A stretch of DNA of 61,672 nucleotides. Origin: Pseudomonadota bacterium. Its GTDB lineage: Bacteria > Pseudomonadota > Gammaproteobacteria > Xanthomonadales > Xanthomonadaceae. The notes beneath the pieces were generated by a model that had not been told where the DNA came from, ran no database searches, and saw nothing but the letters and a program-made list of their open reading frames with translations. The DNA lies in the NCBI GenBank assembly GCA_023386795.1, contig JAEWJB010000174.1, forward strand, positions 1 to 61,672, in the 5' to 3' direction. The translations under genes and the position numbers were made by a program. Each line of letters opens with the position of its first letter. The first letter of the stretch is position 1. Positions 8,362 to 15,767 of this stretch are shown here, in pieces.

Positions 8362-8413
8362 GGGTGTGATTTCGTTGGGCGGGTCGGACTGGCTCTACAT
8401 GCGGCACAAAGAG

Positions 8414-8432
8414 CGAGATGCAGCACATCTCG
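8414..8432. repeat. Inverted repeat in the divergent spacer before the GG-leader peptide
   Basis: CGAGATG-CAGCA-CATCTCG is a perfect seven-base inverted repeat with a five-base loop. It lies about 50 bases upstream of the HExxH gene start, in the 294-base spacer shared with the GG-leader peptide gene. It could be an operator or a transcript hairpin; nothing else in this spacer is recognisable. Confidence 0.4.
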
Positions 8433-8655
8433 ATGTCTGAGATTACTCCGGCTCCGGCATTCACCAACACCGCAAGATCAGCCGCTCAGCCGCCTCGCAT
8501 GTAGGAAGACGCCGCGCCACTGCCTCCCCCGGACAACTGTTCGAATGATCGCATGGAGAAGGCATGCAACCCGCAGGACAGTAGCGCCGCCGCCGTGTGC
8601 AAGGGAGCGCGAGCGCCCCGGCGGCAATCCTCAGAGAATGCCAAGGAGCAATGCA

Positions 8656-8856
8656 ATGCGAGAACTGAGCAAACAGGAAGTGACCGCTGTATCGGGCGGC
8701 GCGCTCGAATGCAGCGTGGGCGTGCCCTCCGGTGTGTCGTGCAAGGGCAGTCCCGGTGATTTCAAGGACGCCGCCGTCCGTTTGTGGGCCATCAGCGCCG
8801 TCAGCCCGATCAGTGGCCCCGGGTTGATCATGCGGGTCTTCCAACACCTGAACTGA
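8656..8856 (+). CDS. Double-glycine leader peptide (bacteriocin-like or signalling peptide)
   Basis: A 66-residue peptide too short to be obvious among overlapping frames. It starts MRELSKQEVTAVSGG, a near-perfect double-glycine leader of 15 residues of the kind cleaved by the C39 peptidase domain of bacteriocin ABC exporters. AAGGAG is seven bases upstream of the ATG at 8656. The predicted mature peptide is 51 residues, starts ALECSVGVPSGVSCKG with two cysteines (19 and 29), and has a hydrophobic Gly/Ala/Ser-containing C-terminal half (LWAISAVSPISGPGLIM). No exporter, immunity or modification gene is visible next to it, so export would depend on a transporter elsewhere. Whether it kills, signals or is a relic is unknown. 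Confidence 0.75.
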   Translation: MRELSKQEVTAVSGGALECSVGVPSGVSCKGSPGDFKDAAVRLWAISAVSPISGPGLIMRVFQHLN

Positions 8857-8952
8857 GCGCCATCGCCCGGGGTCCCGTCACCCCGGGCATCTGACGCCCC
8901 GCGACGCATCTGACGGTCATGCCGCTGACCTGCGCGGGCATCCGTCCCGCGA

Positions 8953-9342
8953 TCAAGCCTCGGCTGCGTCGTATGCCACGCGCGCCTCGCGTATTTGCGG
9001 GTGCGCCTGTTTCGCCCACTCGATCAGTGCCCCCAGCGGTACCAACATCGAATGGCCCAGCGGCGAAAGTTGGTACTCCACGCTTGGCGGCTTGGTCGGG
9101 TGCACGTGGCGCGTGAGCAGGCCGTCGCGCTCGAGATCACGCAGGCCCTGGGTAAGCATGCGCTTGGAAATATCGGGCAGCGCGCGATGCAGCTCACCGA
9201 AGCGTAGTGGCCCGGCGCCCAAGGCCGCCAGTATCAAGGTGGTCCATTTCGCCGCTACGTGGTCAAGCACGTCGCGCACGGGGCAATCGTTGACGTCCAT
9301 GTCGGCGAACAATGGGCGGGCACGGAGCGGGGAAACAGCCAT
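8953..9342 (-). CDS. qorR: HxlR-family redox-sensing repressor (QorR-like)
   Basis: A 129-residue winged-helix protein. The family signature is CPVRDVLDHVAAKWTTLIL, with the conserved sensing cysteine at 20, followed by RFGELHRALPDISKRMLTQGLRDLERDGLL and YQLSPLG. In E. coli the HxlR protein YtfH lies divergent from qorB (ytfG), the same arrangement as here, and a cysteine-based redox switch has been shown for related members. It probably represses qorB and itself through the inverted repeat at 9400-9418. The symbol rests on synteny plus family. Confidence 0.88.
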   Translation of the reverse strand: MAVSPLRARPLFADMDVNDCPVRDVLDHVAAKWTTLILAALGAGPLRFGELHRALPDISKRMLTQGLRDLERDGLLTRHVHPTKPPSVEYQLSPLGHSMLVPLGALIEWAKQAHPQIREARVAYDAAEA

Positions 9343-9384
9343 GGAGGTTCCTTCGGGGTAACCAGGGGCGGGAAAACTGCCTTC

Positions 9385-9418
9385 TTGCAGCGCAGGATAT
9401 GGTCTCTATTCTAGACCA
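9385..9418 (+). promoter_or_regulatory. qorB promoter with overlapping QorR operator
   Basis: TTGCAG at 9385-9390 and TATTCT at 9407-9412 form a sigma-70-like promoter with a 16-base spacer. The -10 box sits in the centre of TGGTCT-N7-AGACCA (9400-9418), a perfect six-base inverted repeat of the type bound by HxlR dimers. A repressor here would block polymerase. The assignment to QorR is inference from the divergent gene. Confidence 0.5.
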
Positions 9419-9449
9419 ACCCCCGCTCTCTACCCCACTGGAGTTCCTC

Positions 9450-10310
9450 ATGGCCGCCCCCCGTTTTCTCGTCACCGCCGCGACCGGCCAATTGGGCCGT
9501 CTTGTCATCGCCGAACTGCTGCAGCGCATTCCCGCCACCGAACTGGCCGTGGCCGTGCGTGACCCGGCCAAGGCCGCCGATCTCGCGGCCAAAGGTGTCA
9601 CCGTTCGCCAGGCCGACTACACCGACCCGGCTTCACTGGAAGCCGCCTTCGCTGGTGTGGAACGCGTACTGTTGATTTCCTCCAACGCCGTGGGCCAGCG
9701 TCGCGAGCAACACCGGCAAGCGATCGATGCCGCCAAGCGCGCCGGCGTGAAGTACCTCACCTACACCAGCCTGCTACATGCCGATACCAGCCCGCTGGGG
9801 CTGGGTGAGGAGCATCGCGACACCGAAGCGGCGCTGCGCGAATCCGGCTTGGCCTATTCCCTGCTGCGCAACGGGTGGTACACCGAGAACATCACCGGCA
9901 ACGCCAAGCACGAGGTCGAGAGTGGCGTGCGTGCCGGCAGTGCGGCGCAAGGTCGCTTCAGTACCGCGACGCGGGCGGATTACGCCGCGGCAGCAGCCAT
10001 CGTGCTGACCAGCGCTCACCCGGCGCAGGTGTATGAACTGGCTGGCGACGATGCCTTCACGCTGGAAGACTACGCGGCCGCGTTGTCGCGGCTGTCAGGC
10101 AAGCCGGTCCGGTACCAGGACATGCCCGAGGCGGACTATCGGCAGTTGCTGGAACAGATCGGACTGCCGCCGCCGGTGGCTGCCCTGTTGTCCGACTCCG
10201 ATGCCGGTGCGGCGCAGGGAGGACTGTTCGATGACAGCCGCACGCTGAGCCGTTTGATCGGGCGTGCGACCACGCCGCTGGAGGCCACGCTGAAGGCAGC
10301 CTTGCAGTAA
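9450..10310 (+). CDS. qorB: NAD(P)H:quinone oxidoreductase, QorB type
   Basis: 286 residues, the same length as E. coli QorB, with collinear blocks throughout: VTVRQADYTDPASLEAAF, YTSLLHADTSPLGLG, YSLLRNGWYTENI, TRADYAAAAAIV, YELAGDDAFTLEDY and QGGLFDDSRTLSRLIG. It is an atypical SDR of the NmrA group that reduces quinones with NADPH and lacks the Ser-Tyr-Lys triad. The N-terminal nucleotide loop is TAATGQLG, where the first glycine of the usual GATGxxG is alanine. The ATG at 9450 follows GGAG at a good distance; the longer open frame crosses the operator and is rejected. Confidence 0.92.
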   Translation: MAAPRFLVTAATGQLGRLVIAELLQRIPATELAVAVRDPAKAADLAAKGVTVRQADYTDPASLEAAFAGVERVLLISSNAVGQRREQHRQAIDAAKRAGVKYLTYTSLLHADTSPLGLGEEHRDTEAALRESGLAYSLLRNGWYTENITGNAKHEVESGVRAGSAAQGRFSTATRADYAAAAAIVLTSAHPAQVYELAGDDAFTLEDYAAALSRLSGKPVRYQDMPEADYRQLLEQIGLPPPVAALLSDSDAGAAQGGLFDDSRTLSRLIGRATTPLEATLKAALQ

Positions 10311-10415
10311 TGCATGCCGGGCTCTGCGCCGGGTCGCCCTGATACCGGCGCGGGCTTCCACGGTCGCGACGGGTCACGCTCCTGCCAATGGAGCGGCAAC
10401 GCTGCGGCCGAGAAA

Positions 10416-12551
10416 CTAGCCGATCACCCGCCGGAACGGTGGCAGCGCATCGATGATGCGCCGACCGTAGCGGCGCGTCAGCAGTCGGGAATCGAGGATG
10501 ATGACGCGCCCATGGTCGCTGGACGTGCGGATCAGGCGGCCGGCGAACTGCGTCAGCGTGCGCAGCGCGTGCGGAATCGCGATCAGGTTGAACGCATTGT
10601 GGCCGCGGCTTTCCAGCCATTCGCCCAGGGTCGCGGTCTGTGGATCGGTCGGCACCGCGAACGGCACCTGGGTGATGACCACAGTCGTGCAGGCCTCACC
10701 CGGCAGGTCGAGGCCTTCGCCAAATGAGTTGAGACCGAACAGCACCGATCCCTCGCCCGCAGCGATGCGCCGCAAATGCTCGGCGATCACCTGCGACTTG
10801 TTGCCCTCGCCCTGCACCTGCACGCGATTGCGCTGGGTGATCGGCAGCAGGTCGGCCACCTTCTCCATCTTCCAGCGCGAGGTGAACAGCACCATGCTGC
10901 CCTTGCCCCAGTCCAGTTCGCGCACGAGATAGCGCGCGACCTCCTTGGGATGCCCTTCGCGGTCATCAGGCGTCACCGGGAAATTCGGCACGATCAATTC
11001 GGCCTGATTGAACAGGTCGAACGGGGAGTCCAGCGATACCTTCTCCGCATGATCCGGCAAGCCGGTGTCGATGGCGAACGACTGGAAGTCCCCGCCACCG
11101 GTCAGCGTGGCCGAGGTCATCACTACCGAATCGACCTCGTTCCACAGCAGCGATCGCAGCACATGGGCGGCCGAGACCGGCGAGCAATGGCAGATCAGGT
11201 CGCCCTCGCGCGACAGGGTGACCCAGCGCGCCATCGGCGGCTGCCCTTCCTTGTCCTCGCGGCGCCAGCCACTCCACAGCGCATGCTGCTGCTCCACCAT
11301 CTCCAGCGCCAGGCCGAAGCTGCGCTGCAAGCGCTCGCGCGCCGTGTCTTCCGGCTTGCCCTTGGCCACCAGGCCATGCGCGGCATGTACCCAATTGAAC
11401 AGCGCACGCGTCTGCTCGCCGAGCTCCTCGATCGCCGGCCCCCAGGCCCGGGGCAACTGGCCGTTCGGTGCGCGCCACATCGGATCCCGGTCGGACGCAT
11501 CCGGCGTCCAGGTCCGGTTGACTTCGGCGTGGAAGGCCTTCAATCGCTTGGCGACATCGGCGGCCAGTTCCACTGCCTCGTTCGGCAGCAACGTGCCGAT
11601 GCGGTCCTTGTCCACTGCGCGGTAAGCGGCGGCGATGAGGATCTGCAGGCGGCCGGTGCGCTTGGCCATGTCATCCAGTGGCAGGTTGGCCGCGCCCTGG
11701 TCGATGGCCACGCCGGCGACGTGATGGCCCTCGTCGAGCACCAGCAGCATGTCCGAAGGCGCGGCGATCAATGGCTGGCCGTTCTCCGCATCGCCCAGCT
11801 GCAGGGTGGACAGCAGCAGCGCGTGGTTGGTGACCACGATCTGCGCCTCGCGCACGTCGGTGCGCGCGCGCAGTACCGGGCATTGTGCGGCATGGCTGCA
11901 TCGGCGCCCCGCGCAACCGGAAGCCGGCGTGGTGATGCGCAGGCGCAGCGGCACCGAGACCGGTTCGGGTGCCTGGTCGAGATCGCCGTTCCAGGTCTGC
12001 TGCGCATAGGCCTTCGCGAGGCGCCGCGCGACTTCGGTATCGGCCGGGCTCAACGGGCGGTCGTAGACGGCATGCGCGTCCTCGAACATCGCCTCCTGGC
12101 TGGTCTCGCCCTGCAGCTCGGCGGCATTGCGCGTGCACAGGTAGCGGGTACGGCCCTTGGCCAGCGCCACGGTCGCCTGCAGGCCGGTGGCCTTGAGGAA
12201 AGCCGGGATATCGCGTTCCACCAGCTGCGATTGCAGCGCCACGGTGCCGGTGCTGATCACCAGCTTCTTCTTCGACGCCAGCGCGATGGGCACGCCGGCG
12301 GTGAGATAGCCCAGGCTCTTGCCGACGCCGGTCGGTGCCTCGGCCACCGCCACGCCACCGGACGTGGCCAGCGCGCGCGAGACCACCCCGATCATCCGGC
12401 TCTGCGAGCGGCGCGTGGTGAAGCCGGGCGTATTGGCCTGCAAGCGGGTATAGGCGTCGCGGATGCTCGCCTTGAGGGTTTCGTCGAGCTGGCGGTTGCC
12501 GGCGGGCTTGTCCGCGGCGTCCGCCGCCGGTGCGGCCACTGCTTCAGTCAT
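10416..12551 (-). CDS. dinG: ATP-dependent DNA helicase DinG
   Basis: A 711-residue superfamily 2 helicase of the XPD-like iron-sulfur group, used to unwind DNA with 5' single-stranded ends, R-loops and D-loops during repair. The Walker A motif EAPTGVGKS is at 71-79. Four cysteines for a 4Fe-4S cluster are visible (RYLCTR, SGCAGRRC, AAQC), followed by IVVTNHALLL and the Walker B box LVLDEGHH. C-terminal motifs are VVMTSATLTGGG, GSVLFGLNSFGEGLDLPG and ALRTLTQFAGRLIR. It is convergent with qorB. A short membrane protein gene follows its start upstream, on the same strand with a 46-base gap. Confidence 0.93.
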   Translation of the reverse strand: MTEAVAAPAADAADKPAGNRQLDETLKASIRDAYTRLQANTPGFTTRRSQSRMIGVVSRALATSGGVAVAEAPTGVGKSLGYLTAGVPIALASKKKLVISTGTVALQSQLVERDIPAFLKATGLQATVALAKGRTRYLCTRNAAELQGETSQEAMFEDAHAVYDRPLSPADTEVARRLAKAYAQQTWNGDLDQAPEPVSVPLRLRITTPASGCAGRRCSHAAQCPVLRARTDVREAQIVVTNHALLLSTLQLGDAENGQPLIAAPSDMLLVLDEGHHVAGVAIDQGAANLPLDDMAKRTGRLQILIAAAYRAVDKDRIGTLLPNEAVELAADVAKRLKAFHAEVNRTWTPDASDRDPMWRAPNGQLPRAWGPAIEELGEQTRALFNWVHAAHGLVAKGKPEDTARERLQRSFGLALEMVEQQHALWSGWRREDKEGQPPMARWVTLSREGDLICHCSPVSAAHVLRSLLWNEVDSVVMTSATLTGGGDFQSFAIDTGLPDHAEKVSLDSPFDLFNQAELIVPNFPVTPDDREGHPKEVARYLVRELDWGKGSMVLFTSRWKMEKVADLLPITQRNRVQVQGEGNKSQVIAEHLRRIAAGEGSVLFGLNSFGEGLDLPGEACTTVVITQVPFAVPTDPQTATLGEWLESRGHNAFNLIAIPHALRTLTQFAGRLIRTSSDHGRVIILDSRLLTRRYGRRIIDALPPFRRVIG

Positions 12552-12597
12552 GCGGGCATTTTCTCATGCCCGCGTCGCAACGCGTGGGACGAATGGT

Positions 12598-12945
12598 TCA
12601 GTCGAGCACCGGCGCGGCCGGTGGCGTACGCGCCAGGGCCCAGCACATCAGCAGCAGGCCACCGGCCAGCAGCAGGTGCACGACCAGGCCGCAGGCCCGC
12701 ATGATCGGCGCCAGCTGCACCAGCGAGGTCGCCCCGCCCTGGCTCAACAAGGCCATCGGCAACATGTTCAGCAGCGCATCGACGAGCACGCTGGCCAGGC
12801 ACAGCGACAACCCGATGAAGCCCAGGCGGCGCGAGGGCGTGCCGCGTGCCCGCAGCAGCAGCGACATCCCCACCGCGATGGCGACGAACATCGGCAGGCG
12901 CCACAGCAGCGCATCCACCAGGGCCAACAGGGCGGCCATCGCCAT
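12598..12945 (-). CDS. Small integral membrane protein of unknown function
   Basis: A 115-residue protein with four predicted membrane helices (MFVAIAVGMSLLL, LGFIGLSLCLASVLVDALLNM, around LVQLAPIMRACGLVVHLLLAGG and LLLMCWAL). It starts three bases after the aroE stop, so the two are almost certainly co-transcribed. No family is recognised. Composition is like the neighbouring core genes, so it does not look acquired. Confidence 0.7.
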   Translation of the reverse strand: MAMAALLALVDALLWRLPMFVAIAVGMSLLLRARGTPSRRLGFIGLSLCLASVLVDALLNMLPMALLSQGGATSLVQLAPIMRACGLVVHLLLAGGLLLMCWALARTPPAAPVLD

Positions 12946-12948
12946 GGG

Positions 12949-13797
12949 TCAGTCCTCCCCCACCAGCGTGCGGCTGTGCGCGCGCAAGTCGGCGTAGATT
13001 TCATCGGTGCGCGGGCGCGCGCCATGCCACAACTCGAACGCTTCGGCCGCCTGCTCCACCAGCATGCCGAGGCCGTCGATCACGTCGCGGCACTGCGCCG
13101 CACGGGCCCAGGCCAGGAAGCCGATCGCCGCCTCGCCATAGTTCAGGTCCACGGCGGCGGTGAGGCTGTCCACCAGCGAGAGCGGCAAGGTGAAGGCGCC
13201 TTCTTCCTGCCGGCCGGCAGCAGTGGCGTTGACGATCAGCTCGAAGTCGCCGAGTTCGTGCAGGTCTTCCCAGTAGCGCGTGTAGGCACGGCCAGGCTCG
13301 CCGAGTGCATCGGCCAGCGCGTCGGCGCGGGCCGGGCTGCGGTTGACGATCACCATGTCGCGCACACCGGCATCCAGCAGCGCCGGCGCCACCCCGCGCG
13401 CCGCCCCGCCGGCGCCGAGCAGCAGCACGCGGCGGCCGCGCAGGTCCAGGCCATGGCGCTCGGTGAGGTCGCGGACCAGGCCGGCGCCGTCGGTGTTGTC
13501 GCCAAACCAGCCGTCCTCGCGTCGCACCAGGGTGTTTACCGCGCCGGCGCGGACCGCTCGCTCGCTGCGGTTGGCCGCCAAGGCATAGGCATCTTCCTTC
13601 AGCGGCAGGGTCACGTTGGCGCCTTGCCCGCCGCGCGCGGCGAACTGCGCCAGCGCCTGGACGAACTGCGCCGGCTCGGCGTCGATGGCCACGTACTCCA
13701 AGGCAATGCCGAGCTGGCGCCCGAACGCGGCATGGATGCGCGGCGACAGCGAATGGGCGACGGGGTGGCCGAACACGGCGAAGCGGGACGGGGTCAT
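12949..13797 (-). CDS. aroE: Shikimate dehydrogenase
   Basis: A 282-residue NADPH enzyme that reduces 3-dehydroshikimate to shikimate in aromatic amino-acid synthesis. It begins MTPSRFAVFGHPVAHSLSPRIH, with the substrate SxS motif. The catalytic lysine lies in ANVTLPLKEDAY, the partner aspartate in WFGDNTDGAG, and the nucleotide fold in LLLGAGGAARG. The C-terminal helix motif GLGMLVEQAAEAFELW is typical. The ATG at 13797 has GAGAGG four bases upstream; the frame continues further but into the gene on the other strand. Confidence 0.95.
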   Translation of the reverse strand: MTPSRFAVFGHPVAHSLSPRIHAAFGRQLGIALEYVAIDAEPAQFVQALAQFAARGGQGANVTLPLKEDAYALAANRSERAVRAGAVNTLVRREDGWFGDNTDGAGLVRDLTERHGLDLRGRRVLLLGAGGAARGVAPALLDAGVRDMVIVNRSPARADALADALGEPGRAYTRYWEDLHELGDFELIVNATAAGRQEEGAFTLPLSLVDSLTAAVDLNYGEAAIGFLAWARAAQCRDVIDGLGMLVEQAAEAFELWHGARPRTDEIYADLRAHSRTLVGED

Positions 13798-13849
13798 GGG
13801 GCCTCTCGGGTTGGCTAGACTGGGGCGCTTCGCCCTCGGGGAAACGGAT

Positions 13850-14746
13850 ATGCGCTTGGGACTGCCAATGCTCGCGCTCGCTGCGAGTCTACTCTGTGCG
13901 CCCACGGCCTCGGGACTGTCCGAGTTCGGGATCGAGGGCATGGGTGTGGTCTCCACGCCGGCCAGCGAGGTCCGCGGCACCGTGGCGCCGGACGGCCAGC
14001 GCATCGTCTGGGGCAGCACGGATCGCGCCGGCGGTGCTGGCGGCTGGGACCTGTGGCAGGCCACGCTGCGCGACGGCCGCTGGCAGGACGCCAGGCCATT
14101 GGCGATCAACTCCCCGGCCAACGACTTCGACCCCTTTTTCAGCCCGGACGGCCGCTGGCTGTACTTCTTCTCCAATCGCAAGGGCGGCCGCGGCGGTGAT
14201 GATCTCTATCGCGCGCCCGTGCTGGCCGGTGGCGGCTTCGGGCCGGTGGAGAACCTGGGGGCGGGCGTGAACACGCGGGGTGACGAGTGGGCGCCCACCG
14301 TCTCCGCCGACGGCCGTCGCCTGCTGTTCGCCAGCGACGGCCGTGGGGGTGCCGGGCGACATGATCTGTTCGTGGCGCGCTGGGATGGCCAAGCGTTCGT
14401 CGACCCGCAACCGGTGCCAGGCCTGGCAAGCGCGCAGGATGAGTTCGATGCGGCATGGCTGGGCGACGGGCGTGCCATCGTTTTCGCGCGGTCGGATGAT
14501 CCGGCCACGAAGCCGGCGAGGCTATGGATCGCGCAATGCCGGCAAGGTCGCTATGTCGACCCGCAGCCGCTGCCGCTGTCCTTCAATGACGAGCAGGGGA
14601 CCACGTTGGGACCCGTGGTGGATGCGAGCAAGCCCGGCGAGCTGCTGGTGAGCGGCAGTGCGCGGGCGCCGCGCGCGGGCAAGCTGGATCTTTATCGGAT
14701 GAAGGCACCGGCAGCCTTGGGTGATATCAGCTGCATGACCCGCTGA
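13850..14746 (+). CDS. Exported WD40-like (PD40) beta-propeller protein
   Basis: A 298-residue protein beginning MRLGLPMLALAASLLCAPTASG, a signal peptide. The mature part contains repeated PD40/TolB-like blades: RGTVAPDGQRIVWGSTDRAGG, DFDPFFSPDGRWLYFFSNR, EWAPTVSADGRRLLFASDGRGG and a fourth, weaker block near 205-225. Each has the xxPxxSPDGxxxxFxS form of the TolB propeller. It is not TolB itself (no TolB N-terminal domain, no tol-pal genes nearby). A periplasmic binding or scaffold role is likely but unproven. The gene is divergent from aroE, and its ATG at 13850 lies 52 bases from the aroE start. Confidence 0.8.
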   Translation: MRLGLPMLALAASLLCAPTASGLSEFGIEGMGVVSTPASEVRGTVAPDGQRIVWGSTDRAGGAGGWDLWQATLRDGRWQDARPLAINSPANDFDPFFSPDGRWLYFFSNRKGGRGGDDLYRAPVLAGGGFGPVENLGAGVNTRGDEWAPTVSADGRRLLFASDGRGGAGRHDLFVARWDGQAFVDPQPVPGLASAQDEFDAAWLGDGRAIVFARSDDPATKPARLWIAQCRQGRYVDPQPLPLSFNDEQGTTLGPVVDASKPGELLVSGSARAPRAGKLDLYRMKAPAALGDISCMTR

Positions 14747-14747
14747 G

Positions 14748-14804
14748 GGCGGGCACGTCATAAAGGCGGTTTGTAATCATCATCGCAGGATGTACGTGCC
14801 CGCC
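14748..14804. repeat. Perfect 11-base inverted repeat after the propeller gene
   Basis: GGCGGGCACGT (14748-14758) and ACGTGCCCGCC (14794-14804) are perfect inverted copies separated by 35 bases, starting one base after the stop codon at 14746. The long AT-richer loop and lack of a T run do not fit a simple intrinsic terminator. It may still fold in the 3' end of the transcript. Confidence 0.5.
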
Positions 14805-14890
14805 GACACATGCGCGATGCGCTATGCGTCTCCTATCATGCCCGCCTGGGTCCATGTGCCGACCGGCCAGGATGGCCACGGGAAGGGTGA

Positions 14891-15565
14891 ATGATGTTGT
14901 GGGATTGGCGCTGGTTCGTGGTGCCGGGCAGTGCGTTGTGCGTGCTGCCCCTGGTGCTGTTGTGGGGCGCGGCGCTATGGCCGCGGGCGGATGCCCGCAG
15001 GGCGGTGCTGTGCTGGTGGACGGCAGTGGCGGTGGCAGTGCTGATGGCGGCAGGCAGCAAGATCGCCTTCTACGGTTGGGGAACGGGCGTTCGTGCCTGG
15101 GACCTGACCTGTTTCAGCGGGCATACGGTGCTGGCTTTCTCGCTGTGGCCGGTGGCGTTGGCGGTGCTGGTGCCGGCGCGGCAACACGGCTTGCGCCTGC
15201 TCGCGGTCCTGGCCGGTATCGCGTTCGCTGTGCTCATTGCCGTTTCGCGGGTGAAGCTTCGGGCCCATCCGATACCGGAAGTGGTGGCCGGCATGATGCT
15301 GGGTGGCGCAGTGGCGGCCATCGGCCTGCGTGCACTATGGCGCCACGCGCTGGCGCCCCGGGCCACGGCAACGGTGTTGGGGTTGCTCGTACTGGGGGCA
15401 GCCCTGGCCACCCTCCCCGGCGGGCATTTCCCCATGCTGCCGACAGAGCGCTGGCTGGCTCATGCGGGCGCCGCGCTGGCGGGCCGCGATGCCCCCGTAG
15501 ACCGGCGACGATGGCGAGACGTGAGCATTCTTTCACCGGCGACAGAAACCTCTCTGTCACGATGA
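14891..15565 (+). CDS. Membrane phosphatase of the PAP2 superfamily, atypical motif
   Basis: A 224-residue protein with about five membrane segments. The PAP2 motifs are recognisable but degenerate: FSGHTVLAFS replaces PSGH, and SRVKLRAHPIPEVVAG fits SRx5Hx3D except that the final acidic residue is glutamate. The first motif (Kx6RP) is only partly present (KIAFYGWGTGVR). Family members remove phosphate from lipid phosphates such as undecaprenyl pyrophosphate or phosphatidic acid; the substrate here is unknown. GGAAGGG precedes the ATG pair at 14891/14894. It is followed by a tiny membrane peptide gene. Confidence 0.75.
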   Translation: MMLWDWRWFVVPGSALCVLPLVLLWGAALWPRADARRAVLCWWTAVAVAVLMAAGSKIAFYGWGTGVRAWDLTCFSGHTVLAFSLWPVALAVLVPARQHGLRLLAVLAGIAFAVLIAVSRVKLRAHPIPEVVAGMMLGGAVAAIGLRALWRHALAPRATATVLGLLVLGAALATLPGGHFPMLPTERWLAHAGAALAGRDAPVDRRRWRDVSILSPATETSLSR

Positions 15566-15610
15566 TCCCCGACAGTGGCGCCAACGAAGCGCCGCCACGG
15601 GAGGATGACA

Positions 15611-15754
15611 ATGCTTTGGTTTCTTGCCGGGCTCTCGCTGGGAACCTGCCTGGGTGCAGTCGTCGTCGGCCTGTGCCTGTCGGCAGCGGGGCGCCGTCTC
15701 CAGCCGGCGCGGACCCGTCGCGTCCCCGCGCATCCATTCCAGACGCGGGTTTAG
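15611..15754 (+). CDS. 47-residue single-span membrane peptide (DUF3789-like)
   Basis: The ATG at 15611 has GGGAGGA about six bases upstream. The product starts MLWFLAGLSLGTCLGAVVVG, one membrane span with small residues and a cysteine, then a basic tail (RRLQPARTRRVP). Its form matches the DUF3789 group of tiny membrane proteins of unknown function. It lies 45 bases after the PAP2-like gene, and converges with galE. Confidence 0.55.
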   Translation: MLWFLAGLSLGTCLGAVVVGLCLSAAGRRLQPARTRRVPAHPFQTRV

Positions 15755-15767
15755 TTCCTCGCCAGCG

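Noticed and set aside
10776..12704. Plus-strand open frame of 642 codons
   Set aside because: It is antisense to dinG, whose motifs are intact. Its composition (Arg, Gln, His and Ala rich) is that of a high-GC shadow frame.
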